NCBI GenBank assembly: GCA_016212925.1
Contig: JACRDF010000052.1
Span: forward strand, 62,001 to 126,000
Source: Desulfomonile tiedjei
Lineage (GTDB): Bacteria > Desulfobacterota > Desulfomonilia > Desulfomonilales > Desulfomonilaceae
Direction: 5' to 3'
Length of the DNA stretch: 64,000 nucleotides
This document shows, in pieces, positions 55,643 to 64,000 of this stretch. The position numbers and the translations under genes are program-made. The notes under the pieces are model-generated. The model saw only the letters and a list, made by a program, of their open reading frames with translations, was not told the DNA's origin and did not search any database. The stretch's first letter is position 1. Each line of letters begins with the position of its first letter.

Positions 55643-57049
55643 ATGGAAAAGATCCTTATCGTAGATGATGAATCGTTTATTTGCGAAAACCTGGAGAGGA
55701 TTCTCCAGGAGGAGCACTATGGCACTGTGACCGTGCAACACGGTAAAGCTGCGCTGAGTGCCCTACGAGAAGAGGCTATTGATCTGGTTTTTCTCGACTT
55801 GAAACTGCCGGACATTCCAGGCCTGGATGTCCTTAGAACTATAAAGGAAATGGAGCCTGATCTCTTCGTCATCGTCATGACGGGTTACGCTTCTGTGGAA
55901 TCTGCGGTGGAAGCCTTGAAGTTGGGAGCTTACGACTACATCAAGAAACCTTTCAAGGCCGATGTAATCAAGCTTATTGTCAAGTTGGCTTTGGAAGCAC
56001 AGGGACTCAAGCGAGAAGTTCGGGTCCTGAAGAAGCAGCATGAAGGGCTCCTGGGAGATCGCGCGCTCATTTCAGAAAGTCGGGCTTTCGACGAGGTGCT
56101 GAAGCAGGTGCGGGAGGTGGCCAAACATGCTGAGGCCACGGTCTTGATCACCGGAGAAACAGGAACCGGAAAGGACCTGATTGCGCGAACCATTCACAAT
56201 CTGAGCCCTCGAGCGAATCGGCCGTTTCTTGAGATCAACTGTGCCACTCTGCCTGAAAACCTCTTGGAAAGTGAACTCTTTGGTTATGAGAGCGGGGCGT
56301 TTACCGGAGCCAAGGGCAGAAAAATAGGACTTTTTGAAGCTGCAAACGGCGGAACGATTCTTTTGGATGAGTTGGGTGAAATGAATCTTGGCCTGCAAGC
56401 GAAGCTTCTGCGGGTTTTGGAGGACAAGAAAGTCCGAAGGTTGGGCGGGACCCACTTGCATGAGATAGACCTAAGAATCATTGCCGCCACCAATCAGGAC
56501 CTGAGAGAAGCCATTAGGATAAAGCGTTTTCGGGAAGATCTTTTCTATCGCCTTCATATTGTGCCGATTCATTTACCACCTTTGAGGGAGCGGCCCGAGG
56601 ATGTGATGGCACTCTCAAAGTATTTTCTATCGGAATATTCCCGCAAGTTTGCTCGGACGTTCAATGGAATTACCGTAGAAGCACAACAGCTGCTACTCAG
56701 GTACGCATGGCCCGGCAATGTTCGTGAGTTGCGCCACGTGATCGAACGGATTTGCATCATGCACGATGCCGATATGCTACAAGCGGACCATCTTCCTAAA
56801 GAATTGACCAACAACTCTCATGAGACAGAGACTCACCCGTACCCACACGATTTCAGCATTCCGCCGGAAGGAGTCAATCTGGACCAAAAAGTGGAGGAAT
56901 TCACTTCCCGGCTCATCGAAAAGGCAATGCAGCTTGCAGGGGGAAACATTTCACAGGCGGCCAAATTACTGGGCATTCCGCGCGGAACCCTTCGTTACAA
57001 GCTGGAAAAGTATGAGGCAGGAAAAAGGCCCCAAGAGGATCGGCCCTAG
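55643..57049 (+). CDS. Sigma-54-dependent response regulator (NtrC family)
   Basis: The 468-residue protein has a receiver domain (ILIVDDE, phosphoacceptor Asp52 in VFLDLKLPD, Lys in YIKKPF), a central AAA+ domain with Walker A GETGTGKD (171-178) and the sigma-54 contact loop GAFTGA (218-223), and a C-terminal Fis-type helix-turn-helix (GGNISQAAKLLGIPRGTLRYKLEKY). Once phosphorylated it opens sigma-54 promoters. The targets are unknown; the nearby SYLF, GNAT and pstS-like genes are candidates by position only. It is paired with the kinase upstream. Confidence 0.95.
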   Translation: MEKILIVDDESFICENLERILQEEHYGTVTVQHGKAALSALREEAIDLVFLDLKLPDIPGLDVLRTIKEMEPDLFVIVMTGYASVESAVEALKLGAYDYIKKPFKADVIKLIVKLALEAQGLKREVRVLKKQHEGLLGDRALISESRAFDEVLKQVREVAKHAEATVLITGETGTGKDLIARTIHNLSPRANRPFLEINCATLPENLLESELFGYESGAFTGAKGRKIGLFEAANGGTILLDELGEMNLGLQAKLLRVLEDKKVRRLGGTHLHEIDLRIIAATNQDLREAIRIKRFREDLFYRLHIVPIHLPPLRERPEDVMALSKYFLSEYSRKFARTFNGITVEAQQLLLRYAWPGNVRELRHVIERICIMHDADMLQADHLPKELTNNSHETETHPYPHDFSIPPEGVNLDQKVEEFTSRLIEKAMQLAGGNISQAAKLLGIPRGTLRYKLEKYEAGKRPQEDRP

Positions 57050-57208
57050 CTCGTTGGAAATACCGCGACCTAAGTTGTCATTGCAGCATTGAAACAAAAT
57101 CGGCTTATCAAATTCTTAATATGATATGAGCAGAGGCGCGCGACCGGCACCGGTTTGCCGCGCAATTGCGAATGGTGGGTTGAGGCAGTAAAAGAGGAAG
57201 GATCCGGA

Positions 57209-57898
57209 ATGATAAGAACTTGTTTGATAATCCTCTGGGCCGGCGTTCTCGTACTATCGGATTATGGCGTCGGTTCAGCTCAACCTCTGGCAATGGAAAA
57301 CCGCCTTTCGGATGCAGGCCATGTTATAAAAGATATGATGGAAGCCCCGGATGCCGGCATACCTAGCGACCTTTTGAAGCGAAGCCAAGGTATTATTGTT
57401 TTCCCGTCTCTGCTGAAGGCCGGCCTTGGAGTCGGCGGCCATTACGGCAAAGGCGTGGTGCTCCGAAGGAACCCCTCGACGGGAAAATGGGGCCCTCCGG
57501 CCTTCATAAGGCTCGTAGGAGGGAGCTTTGGCTGGCAGATAGGGGTTCAATCCACGGATCTGGTTTTGTTGATAATGAGTGACGTGAGCCTCAGAAGCCT
57601 CTTCAAGGACAAGTTTACCATCGGAGCAGACGCTTCCATCGCGGCGGGACCGGTTGGGAGAGACGCTTCCGCGGCTACGGACATCGGCTTATCCTCGGGC
57701 ATTCTTTCTTACTCACGGGCCCAAGGAATCTTTGTGGGCGTTTCGGTCAAAGGTAGCGTTATTGAAGCGGATTGGGAGGCCAACGAAAGCTATTATGGTT
57801 CGGAGGTTTCCATTATTGATGTCTTCTTCAAAAGCAAAGGCACAGTATCCCCTGCCGGTCGTAACCTCATGACCCTGCTTAATAAATATGGACGGTGA
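57209..57898 (+). CDS. Secreted SYLF/YSC84-domain protein
   Basis: The ATG at 57209 has GGAAGGA 6 bases upstream. The protein starts with a signal peptide (CLIILWAGVLVLSDYGVGSAQ). The SYLF (Ysc84) domain is clear: GIPSDLLKRSQGIIVFPSLLKAGLGVGGHYGKGVVL, PPAFIRLVGGSFGWQIGVQSTDLVLLIMS, TIGADASIAAGPVGRDASAATDI and ILSYSRAQGIFVGVSVKGSVI. The domain binds lipids such as phosphoinositides in eukaryotes; in bacteria it is periplasmic or surface-bound with an unclear role. It has 229 residues. Confidence 0.9.
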   Translation: MIRTCLIILWAGVLVLSDYGVGSAQPLAMENRLSDAGHVIKDMMEAPDAGIPSDLLKRSQGIIVFPSLLKAGLGVGGHYGKGVVLRRNPSTGKWGPPAFIRLVGGSFGWQIGVQSTDLVLLIMSDVSLRSLFKDKFTIGADASIAAGPVGRDASAATDIGLSSGILSYSRAQGIFVGVSVKGSVIEADWEANESYYGSEVSIIDVFFKSKGTVSPAGRNLMTLLNKYGR

Positions 57899-57963
57899 AC
57901 CAAGGGGGAAAGCGATCTTGCGGAGCGCTGTCGTGGGCTGCTTGATTTCATGGGGGACGAAGG

Positions 57964-58467
57964 GTGTCGAACACGGGAACAAAACACGTGGAATTCACAG
58001 AGTACTATCCGGGTGTGTTAGGACGCATAACCGAACTTCACGCGACTTATTACCATGAAAACTGGGGATTTGATCTTTCTTTCGAGATTCAGGTTGCCAG
58101 GGAACTGGCAGAGTTTATGAGCCGGTTCAATGAATCTCGGGACGGGCTTTGGGTCGCAAAGTCGGAAAATGGCCTTGCCGGAGCTGTGGCTATCGACGGG
58201 GACTTGTCGGAGACTGAAGGGGCCCGGCTTCGCTGGTTTATCGTGGAGCCCGTTCTTCAAGGCCGAGGGGTGGGGCGTCAGCTTATCAAAAAAGCCGTTG
58301 AATTCTGCATCGCTGCCGGTCATCGCAAGGTATTCTTGTGGACGTTCAAAGGTCTGGATTCCGCGCGGTCTTTGTACGAATTGGAGGGGTTCCGGCTCCT
58401 AGAGGAGCATGACGTGAATCAATGGGGCCAGCAGATCCAAGAGCAGAAGTTTGAATTGATCCTATGA
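57964..58467 (+). CDS. GNAT-family N-acetyltransferase
   Basis: The start is a GTG at 57964 with GGGGGACGAAGG directly upstream. The 167-residue protein has the acetyl-CoA-binding core LRWFIVEPVLQGRGVGRQLIKKAVEFC (Q-x-x-G-x-G) and KVFLWTFKGLDSARSLYELEGFR. The start (ITELHATYYHENWGFDLSFEIQVARELAEFM) matches the GNAT half of MarR-GNAT fusion proteins; the MarR half is absent here. The acceptor substrate is unknown. Confidence 0.88.
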   Translation: MSNTGTKHVEFTEYYPGVLGRITELHATYYHENWGFDLSFEIQVARELAEFMSRFNESRDGLWVAKSENGLAGAVAIDGDLSETEGARLRWFIVEPVLQGRGVGRQLIKKAVEFCIAAGHRKVFLWTFKGLDSARSLYELEGFRLLEEHDVNQWGQQIQEQKFELIL

Positions 58468-58522
58468 GGCTGAGGCAAGAGAGTGTGAATGGACAGTGTT
58501 TGCACGAGGACGCAGATTGCGT

Positions 58523-58810
58523 TCAACTGTCATCCGCAAATGGGTTGCGGGCCATGCGGCATGTACAGTTTCCCTCGTCTCCTTTGTTCCACTCATTGAT
58601 CATTTCCTTCAAGGCGGCCCTATCCAGGCCGAGGTAACTCTTAACTTTCCCTTGGGTAATAAGCCTCATCTTATATGCGAAGAAAACCGCTTCTTCCAGC
58701 AACGCGGGGGAATAGGGGAGACGCTCGGTGAGAAGCCCATGACGGTCCAGCAAGTCCAGAACCTCTTTGTAAGCCGACGTGGCCGCGGGGGACTTCCCTT
58801 GGTTTTCCAT
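58523..58810 (-). CDS. Small hypothetical protein (95 aa)
   Basis: The start at 58810 has GAGG 5 bases upstream; the open frame continues to 59059 but its extra 83 residues look non-coding. The protein is helical (TSAYKEVLDLLDRHGLLTERL, ALLEEAVFFAYKMRLITQGKVKSYLGLDRAALKEMINEW) and ends with CTCRMARN. The middle resembles a helix-turn-helix or UPF0175-like antitoxin segment, but this is not secure. No toxin partner is next to it. Confidence 0.55.
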   Translation of the reverse strand: MENQGKSPAATSAYKEVLDLLDRHGLLTERLPYSPALLEEAVFFAYKMRLITQGKVKSYLGLDRAALKEMINEWNKGDEGNCTCRMARNPFADDS

Positions 58811-59187
58811 GGTTACCTCGAAGACGCACAAGATTGCCAACAACTTATAGCAGAACGTTTTCAGATGCGTAACTTTGCGAAGCCGATGCGTTGCCGGCCG
58901 CGGCAGAATTGCTCCGCTACGGGCAGCGCAGCCTGCCTTCACTTCGGAGACCCGCGGCCGCGGACTTGAGCCAATATCGCCTGTTGGACCGCGCATTGAT
59001 ATTAGTCCCCCGCGATCCAATTCTGTTTCCCACGAGAAAGGCTGACATCTGGTGTGCATGAAACTTTGCCACCTGGAAACTCACGATTTTCTATTCTTGC
59101 CCTTACGGCTTTCTAACAATGGAGATCCATTTTGATGAGCGGCCCCGTAAGGGAACACTCGAATCAAACATACGGAGGAGGAGAAAA

Positions 59188-60156
59188 ATGTTTAAGAAGA
59201 TTGCGCTAATTCCCGTACTAGCCGGTCTACTAGTTGCCGGCAGTGCTTTCGCAGTTCAAGTTGATCCTGAACTCCAGTCTTACCAGACCGTCAGCGGCGT
59301 GTCCGGAAATATAAAGTCCGTGGGCTCCGACACCTTGAACAACCTTATGACCCTTTGGTCGGAAGGTTTCAGATCCAAGTATCCGGGCGTAAAGATCGAG
59401 ATCGAAGGTAAAGGCTCCTCCACCGCTCCGCCGGCCTTGATCGAGGGAACCGCTCAATTCGGACCTATGTCTCGCGAGATCAAAGCATCCGAGATCCAAG
59501 CCTTCGAGAAGAAATATGGGTACAAGCCTTCGGTCGTCCGCACCGCAGTCGATTCTTTGGCCGTTTTTGTCCATAAAGACAATCCGATCAAATGCCTCAG
59601 CTTGAAGCAACTTGACGCTATTTTTTCCAAGACGCGCAAGGGCGGCTTTCCGAAAGACATAAAGACTTGGGGCGATCTAGGTCTTACCGGCGAATGGGCA
59701 GGCAAACCCATCTCTTTATACGGCCGTAATTCCGCTTCAGGGACCTATGGCTATTTCAAGGACGTGGCCTTGTTTGGAGGAGATTACAAGGACGGTGTCA
59801 AAGAACAACCCGGGTCCTCAGCCGTGGTCCAAGGTATAGCCTCAGATAAGTACGCAATAGGCTATTCCGGTGTCGGTTACGCCACAGCCGATGTGAAGAT
59901 CGTGCCTTTGGGCGCCGCTGAAGGGAAATGTGTCGAAGCAACTGCCGAGAATGCATACGCGGGAGACTATCCGCTTGCTCGATTCCTGTACATCTATTTC
60001 AATAAGAAACCAGCGGATGCGCTGAATCCTGTCATGGGTCAATTCATCAAGTTTGTGCTCTCGAAAGAGGGACAGCAAGTCGTGATCAAGGACGGCTTCT
60101 ATCCTGTATCCAAGCTCCTGGCGGACGAGGACCTTAAAAACCTGGGGATTAAATAA
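59188..60156 (+). CDS. pstS: PstS-like phosphate ABC transporter substrate-binding protein
   Basis: The ATG at 59188 follows GGAGGAGGAG. The 322-residue protein has a signal peptide (FKKIALIPVLAGLLVAGSAFA) and the phosphate-binding family motifs: SVGSDTLNNLMTLWSEGF, IEIEGKGSSTAPPALIEGTAQFGPMSREIK and GRNSASGTYGYFKDVALFGG. The pstCAB genes are not next to it, so it is a solitary binding protein; it may feed a Pst system elsewhere or have another oxyanion ligand. No Pho box is obvious upstream. Confidence 0.85.
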   Translation: MFKKIALIPVLAGLLVAGSAFAVQVDPELQSYQTVSGVSGNIKSVGSDTLNNLMTLWSEGFRSKYPGVKIEIEGKGSSTAPPALIEGTAQFGPMSREIKASEIQAFEKKYGYKPSVVRTAVDSLAVFVHKDNPIKCLSLKQLDAIFSKTRKGGFPKDIKTWGDLGLTGEWAGKPISLYGRNSASGTYGYFKDVALFGGDYKDGVKEQPGSSAVVQGIASDKYAIGYSGVGYATADVKIVPLGAAEGKCVEATAENAYAGDYPLARFLYIYFNKKPADALNPVMGQFIKFVLSKEGQQVVIKDGFYPVSKLLADEDLKNLGIK

Positions 60157-60293
60157 TAGGGTTCCCGGGCTGTGAAACTAAAAGCACCTCAGGGCGGACA
60201 GACTGCATTGCTCTCCACCCTGACTTTTTACGCCAGCTTCCCCGGAATGGAGGTGAGGCCTGCGCCAATTCCCACCAAACGGGCTCTGGCACC

Positions 60294-60430
60294 TCATACC
60301 AATGCCCTTTCGTACAAGTGAAGATGGCGGGCATCCCGCGTGCCGCGGGACCGCCACCGCATTATGGTAGCGGCCGGCGTCCCTGCCGGCCATTCCTAAT
60401 GTCACTTCGTTGAACGCGCATTGGTATCAG
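60294..60430. repeat. MITE-like element with ATACCAATGC-type ends (copy 2, inverted)
   Basis: TCATACCAATGCCCTTTCG at one end and CGCGCATTGGTATCAG at the other are terminal inverted repeats. Internally it carries CCGCCACCGCATTATGG, AGCGGCCGGCGTCCC and CTAATGTCACTTCGTTG, which are the reverse complement of blocks in 43547-43700. It lies between pstS and mgsA, which converge. Confidence 0.78.
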
Positions 60431-60437
60431 GACGCAT

Positions 60438-60908
60438 TTACCCATACCGGTCTTTCCGAAGCCAATCTCTGTAGCTCTCGTAGTCAGGTAAGAGACGTTC
60501 ATATTCCGACGACATGAGGGACGACGAGATCATGAAATCAGCAGACGACCTGTTGCACGCCACGGGAATGTTCCATACCACTGCGATCCTCAGGAGCGCC
60601 TTTACATCCGGATCGTGCGGCTGCGGTTCAAGAGGGTCCCAGAAGAAAATGACAAAGTCGATCTGGCCTTCGGCAATCTTTGCACCGATTTGCTGATCAC
60701 CGCCAAGGGGTCCGCTTTGCAGTTTGATGATTTCGACCCCGAGGGATTTTTCTAAAACCGCGCCGGTGGTACCTGTGGCATACAGCTCATGTTCCGCCAG
60801 CAGGTCATGGTTGAATTTGGCCCATTCAATGAGGTCGCGCTTTTTATTGTCGTGAGCCACAAGAGCGATTCTTTTCCTCTTTTTCATTTCGATCATCTGG
60901 TATTTCAC
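60438..60908 (-). CDS. mgsA: Methylglyoxal synthase
   Basis: The start is the GTG at 60908 with GGGAAGAGG 8 bases upstream; an ATG at 60887 ([13 protein letters not shown]) is possible. The ~156-residue protein has [28 protein letters not shown] (phosphate-binding), [13 protein letters not shown] (catalytic Asp), and [21 protein letters not shown]. It converts dihydroxyacetone phosphate to methylglyoxal and phosphate, a bypass used when phosphate is short. The pstS-like gene next door is suggestive but convergent. Confidence 0.94.
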   Translation of the reverse strand: MKYQMIEMKKRKRIALVAHDNKKRDLIEWAKFNHDLLAEHELYATGTTGAVLEKSLGVEIIKLQSGPLGGDQQIGAKIAEGQIDFVIFFWDPLEPQPHDPDVKALLRIAVVWNIPVACNRSSADFMISSSLMSSEYERLLPDYESYRDWLRKDRYG

Positions 60909-61460
60909 GCGAATCACCTCTTCCCGTCAAGTTGCCGCGGTGCAGCCGCATTCTTTCAATTCCTCCAGGCCATTCCGGTGAAGGGAACTGCTTACCATCC
61001 ATTATCATACTTGGGAGTCGCTTGCTGTATTGGTGTTGCGCCGGGTGGTCATTTGCCTTTGTCCTCGTCCGGAGCCTTCTCGTCGGCAGGTTTGCCGAAA
61101 GGGCGACCATTAAGGGCTGCCCTTTCGTCATCTTCATTTGATTCTTCCGGCAGTCTCGGTCATCCGCGCTAACGGAGGATTAGGATTGGTGGAAATCTTC
61201 ATTAAACGTCACAGATAACAGACGAGGCGAGGTCACCGTCGGTTCTCGGTCACCGCGAGTAGTGAGGTGACGAAGGAATCTAAGCGCCTAAAGCGAAAGA
61301 TTGCTTCCCCCGCGTTTCAGCGGGGTCGCAATGACACATTTGCCGCGCGTTTTTTGCGTCGCTAGGCTGACCGGTTATGGCCATCTCAAGAAATGGTTTG
61401 AAAATTGTCTTTTGAGAGATTATCCTCATAACTTTCAACCCATTTATTCGGTCAGGAAAC
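60909..61460. other. Intergenic region with one repeat copy
   Basis: No supported gene. The minus-strand frame at 60844-61137 runs over the mgsA start and has no ribosome binding site. The repeat at 61248-61336 is listed separately. The promoter of the fumarase operon should lie in the last 100 AT-rich bases, but I cannot define it. Confidence 0.4.
61248..61336. repeat. CATTGCGAGG-family repeat (copy 4, diverged)
   Basis: GGTCACCGCGAGTAGTGAGG, GACGAAGGAATC, AGATTGCTTCCCCCGCG and GGGGTCGCAATGACA follow the order of copies at 46.5 and 63.5 kb. The left arm has mutated and the outer ends are missing. Confidence 0.7.
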
Positions 61461-62300
61461 ATGAAAACAATAAAAGTTGAAGATGTTACGGCCGCGGTCA
61501 GGCGTTTGGCCATGGACGCGTGCACCATCCTGGGCGACGATGTAATTCAGGCCCTCGAGAGGTACCAGGTGACTGAGGAGTCGGTGACCGGCCGGGAAAT
61601 ACTGAGCAGAATCATCGAGAATGCGCGCATAGCGAGGACCGAGAAAATTCCCTTGTGCCAAGACACCGGCATGGCGGTAGTCTTTGTGGAGATCGGCCAG
61701 GAGGTGCATTTCTCAGGCGGAGGTTTGCTCGAAGCAATTCACGAAGGCGTGCGACAAGGATACCGAGACGGCAACCTGCGAAAATCTGTGCTCGATCCGC
61801 TTAGCCGCGTGAATACCGGGGACAATACCCCGGCGGTCATACATACGGAGTTGGTGCCCGGAGAGAAGTTCAAAATCACGCTGGCGCCCAAAGGGTTCGG
61901 ATCGGAAAACATGAGCCGGGTCATGATGTTTCCCCCGTCGGCTGGAATTGATGGCGTGAAGAACTTCATTGTCCAAAGGGTCGAAGAATCCGGTGGCAAT
62001 CCTTGTCCGCCGATTGTGGTAGGCGTGGGCCTTGGGGGTACTTTTGAAAAAGCGGCCTTTATGGCGAAGAAAGCCCTTCTCCGCCCGCTGGGGACTCCTA
62101 ACTCGGACGAGGTCCTGGATGGGCTGGAAAAGGAACTGCTAGAGAGAATTAACAAGCTTGGGATAGGCCCAATGGGGTTGGGGGGAAGCACCACAGCTCT
62201 GGCTGTGCATGTGAATGCTTACCCCACCCACATCGCAAGCATTCCATGCGCGGTAAATATCCAGTGTCATTCGTGCCGCCACGCGGAGGTAGAACTGTGA
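61461..62300 (+). CDS. Class I fumarate hydratase, alpha subunit (N-terminal type)
   Basis: The 279-residue protein matches the catalytic iron-sulfur part of two-subunit class I fumarases/tartrate dehydratases: IPLCQDTGMAVVFVEIG, GGNPCPPIVVGVGLGGTFEKAAFMAKKALLRP, GLGGSTTALAVHV and CAVNIQCHSCRHAEVEL. The Cys in LCQDTG, NPCPP and HSCRH are positioned to bind the [4Fe-4S] cluster. It interconverts fumarate and malate; L-tartrate dehydratase is the alternative substrate call. Its stop overlaps the beta-subunit start by 4 bases. Confidence 0.9.
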   Translation: MKTIKVEDVTAAVRRLAMDACTILGDDVIQALERYQVTEESVTGREILSRIIENARIARTEKIPLCQDTGMAVVFVEIGQEVHFSGGGLLEAIHEGVRQGYRDGNLRKSVLDPLSRVNTGDNTPAVIHTELVPGEKFKITLAPKGFGSENMSRVMMFPPSAGIDGVKNFIVQRVEESGGNPCPPIVVGVGLGGTFEKAAFMAKKALLRPLGTPNSDEVLDGLEKELLERINKLGIGPMGLGGSTTALAVHVNAYPTHIASIPCAVNIQCHSCRHAEVEL

Positions 62301-62854
62301 AAAGCGAAGCCAGGAAACTGACAGCTCCTCTTGACGAGGCGGTGGCAAGGGAACTGCGCGCAGGCGATAGTGTGATTCTTTCAGGGACAATCATCACCGG
62401 CAGGGACGCGGCCCACAAACGAATGACCGAGCTGATTATAGCCGGCAAACAGCTCCCCTTCTCGATTCAAGGAGAGGTAATATATTACGTTGGACCGACG
62501 CCTGCGCCTCCGGGCAGACCCATAGGCGCTGCCGGACCAACCACCAGCTACCGCATGGATGCTTACGCTCCTTTGCTAATGGAGCACGGGCTTAGAGGTA
62601 TGATAGGCAAAGGCCGTCGTTCGGAGGAAGTGAAGCAGGCCATGATGCGATGGGGAGCAGTTTACTTTGCCGCCATCGGTGGAACCGGCGCGCTGATCTC
62701 GAAGACGATAAAGGAGGCCACGGTAGTTGCTTGGGAAGAACTCGGCCCGGAGGCTGTCAGGCGATTGGTAGTGGAAGACCTACCGCTGATAGTTGCGACC
62801 GATTCCCGCGGAGGCGACCTCTATGTAACCGGCCCGGAGGCATTCAGGAAATGA
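62297..62854 (+). CDS. Class I fumarate hydratase, beta subunit (C-terminal type)
   Basis: The start is the GTG at 62297 (GTGA overlap with the alpha stop, GGAGG 8 bases upstream). The 185-residue protein has KLTAPLDEAVARELRAGDSVILSGTIITGRDAAHKRM, YYVGPTPAPPGRPIGAAGPTTSYRMD, GMIGKGRRSEEV and YFAAIGGTGALISKTIKEA, all standard for this subunit. The pair is oxygen-sensitive, fitting an anaerobe that runs the TCA cycle or syntrophic acid oxidation. Confidence 0.92.
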   Translation: MKSEARKLTAPLDEAVARELRAGDSVILSGTIITGRDAAHKRMTELIIAGKQLPFSIQGEVIYYVGPTPAPPGRPIGAAGPTTSYRMDAYAPLLMEHGLRGMIGKGRRSEEVKQAMMRWGAVYFAAIGGTGALISKTIKEATVVAWEELGPEAVRRLVVEDLPLIVATDSRGGDLYVTGPEAFRK

Positions 62855-63171
<317 letters not shown>

Positions 63172-63309
63172 CTACCTCTTATGCCCCTTCCTTATCCTCC
63201 AATTTTGATAGCTGGCAAAAAGTGATGGTCCGAACAGCACTGCCAGAAAGACCACCCCACAAAGTGCAATGACTAACGGGAGAATCAACTCAGAGGTGTC
63301 CAGAATCAA
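63172..63309 (-). CDS. Small single-pass membrane protein (45 aa)
   Basis: On the minus strand, AAGGAG lies 6 bases before a TTG at 63309, and the frame runs to TAG at 63172. The product is MILDTSELILPLVIALC..VFLAVLFGPSLFASYQNWRIRKGHKR: one strong membrane helix and a basic cytoplasmic tail (positive-inside orientation). It is too short for usual gene calling. No family is recognised; small one-helix proteins like this often belong to larger membrane complexes. Confidence 0.5.
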   Translation of the reverse strand: MILDTSELILPLVIALCGVVFLAVLFGPSLFASYQNWRIRKGHKR

Positions 63310-64000
63310 TTTCGACTCCTTTCCGACGCATCAATAGGAGGGATTATAACTCCTCAAAAGACCGAAGGCCATACCGGGTTCCTTGGAAATAAACATACCC
63401 TCTTGCGTCGGTATGGACCGAGCGATCGAGATTGCGTAAGCATTCAGTTACGCGGGGGAATTTGCCATTCTCTGTCATTGCGAGGAGTGAAACGACGAAG
63501 CAATCTCAGCGCTTGAAAGCAGCGATTGCTTCGCTTCGCTCGCAATGACAATCTTTCGCCGCTAATAACTGAACACTTACAAGATTGCCCTTGAATTGCT
63601 GGATCATTTCCCTTATTCTGGTACATAAGAGGTGGAACAGATCTTCATTCCGAGGCGACTGATGAAACCCGGAGCGTAGTGATGCCCTGGGTAAACAACA
63701 ATTGCCCGAACCCCTCATTTTGGACTGGGTCCGGTCTCTTGGAAGAGGCTGGATCTGACGGTTCGACTATTGAGGTCGAGAGCCGTGATAATTAAAACAG
63801 ACAAACGAGAAACAAGACAGAAACAGCCAAGAATCTCCACGCGAAAAAAGTCGGTAGGCTTGTTGCCGCTCTGACGAAATTGCTGCCGGGAAACTGCCTA
63901 GTTCGCTAATTATTATAGCTATATGTCGCGGTTCGCAACAAAGGCCGGAAATCTTAAAAGGGGGTCTTCGGCCATGTTTCGTGGAATTTGGCCCAATTTT
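63310..64000. other. Intergenic region to the window edge
   Basis: No supported gene. It holds the MITE-like copy at 63436-63580. The last 400 bases show no ribosome binding site followed by a plausible frame. Confidence 0.4.
63436..63580. repeat. MITE-like element (copy 5 of the CATTGCGAGG family)
   Basis: The left end GTAAGCATTCAGTTACGCGG and the right end ATAACTGAACACTTAC are terminal inverted repeats. The core has CTGTCATTGCGAGGAGTG, GAAGCAATCTCAGCGC, GCGATTGCTTCG and CTCGCAATGACA. It is about 145 bases long and close to copy 3. Confidence 0.82.

Noticed and set aside
58523-58810. Antitoxin of a toxin-antitoxin pair
   Set aside because: The helical middle is only loosely like known antitoxins and there is no adjacent toxin gene.
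60844-61137. Minus-strand open frame upstream of mgsA
   Set aside because: It overlaps the mgsA start, has no ribosome binding site, and its sequence is biased like non-coding DNA.

Overview
The window reads as a chromosomal segment of an anaerobic, Gram-negative bacterium, most likely a member of the Desulfobacterota (the former Deltaproteobacteria, of the Desulfomonile/Syntrophobacter kind). This is inferred from the mix of genes and not from any marker gene: two-subunit class I fumarase, MeaB with an acyl-CoA dehydrogenase, several ferritin-like diiron proteins, a sigma-54 two-component pair, TatC, an inverse-autotransporter-like outer-membrane protein, many small palindromic repeats, and at least two genes that need selenocysteine. 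I see no rRNA, tRNA, CRISPR array, prophage or full insertion sequence.

Layout. 0-2.3 kb: the tail of a hybrid histidine kinase and an outer-membrane barrel protein. 3-6.3 kb: a translationally coupled pair of magnesium/cobalt-chelatase-type AAA+ subunits (D-like and I-like). 6.5-8.4 kb: a membrane protein with a Cys-rich tail and a MerB-like organomercurial-lyase homologue that is split by two in-frame UGA codons. 8.5-13.4 kb: housekeeping genes mazG, phoH, a PgpH-type HD phosphohydrolase and ybeY. 13.5-17.4 kb: small hypothetical proteins, a ferritin-like protein, a protein with a duplicated domain and a rhodanese. 17.6-22.8 kb: acyl-CoA dehydrogenase, meaB, a penicillin-acylase-family Ntn hydrolase and the RdgB/HAM1 pyrophosphatase. 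24.9-35.7 kb: one long minus-strand polysaccharide cluster, in transcription order ABC-2 permease, Wzt-like ATPase, three methyltransferases and at least five glycosyltransferases, with most genes overlapping by 4 nt. Then come tatC, an MMPL/RND exporter, a ferritin-like protein, a SagB-type oxidoreductase, a Zn-ribbon protein, a C_GCAxxG_C_C-type selenoprotein, a Ycf46-like AAA+ ATPase and a cupin. 46.6-51.4 kb: a complete branched-chain-amino-acid-type ABC transporter (livKHMGF). 52.4-57 kb: a large sensor kinase and its NtrC-type regulator. 57-63 kb: a SYLF protein, a GNAT acetyltransferase, a PstS-like protein, methylglyoxal synthase and the two fumarase subunits.

The most notable discovery is at 7678-8442 on the minus strand. 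Ordinary ORF calling stops at a UGA, but the frame continues through two UGA codons to a TAA. The two UGAs fall exactly at the positions of the two catalytic cysteines of MerB (Cys96 and Cys159), the catalytic Asp99 is kept, and each UGA is followed at bacterial-SECIS distance by a clean hairpin. I interpret this as a MerB-type carbon-metal lyase with two selenocysteines. A second UGA-containing gene, at 42996-43454, has UGA at the first Cys of the C_GCAxxG_C_C family, again with a SECIS-like hairpin.

Dispersed palindromic repeats fill many intergenic gaps. One family (copies near 15.0, 26.3, 46.5, 61.3 and 63.5 kb) looks like a roughly 150-bp MITE. A second (43.6 and 60.4 kb, opposite orientations) has ATACCAATGC-type ends.
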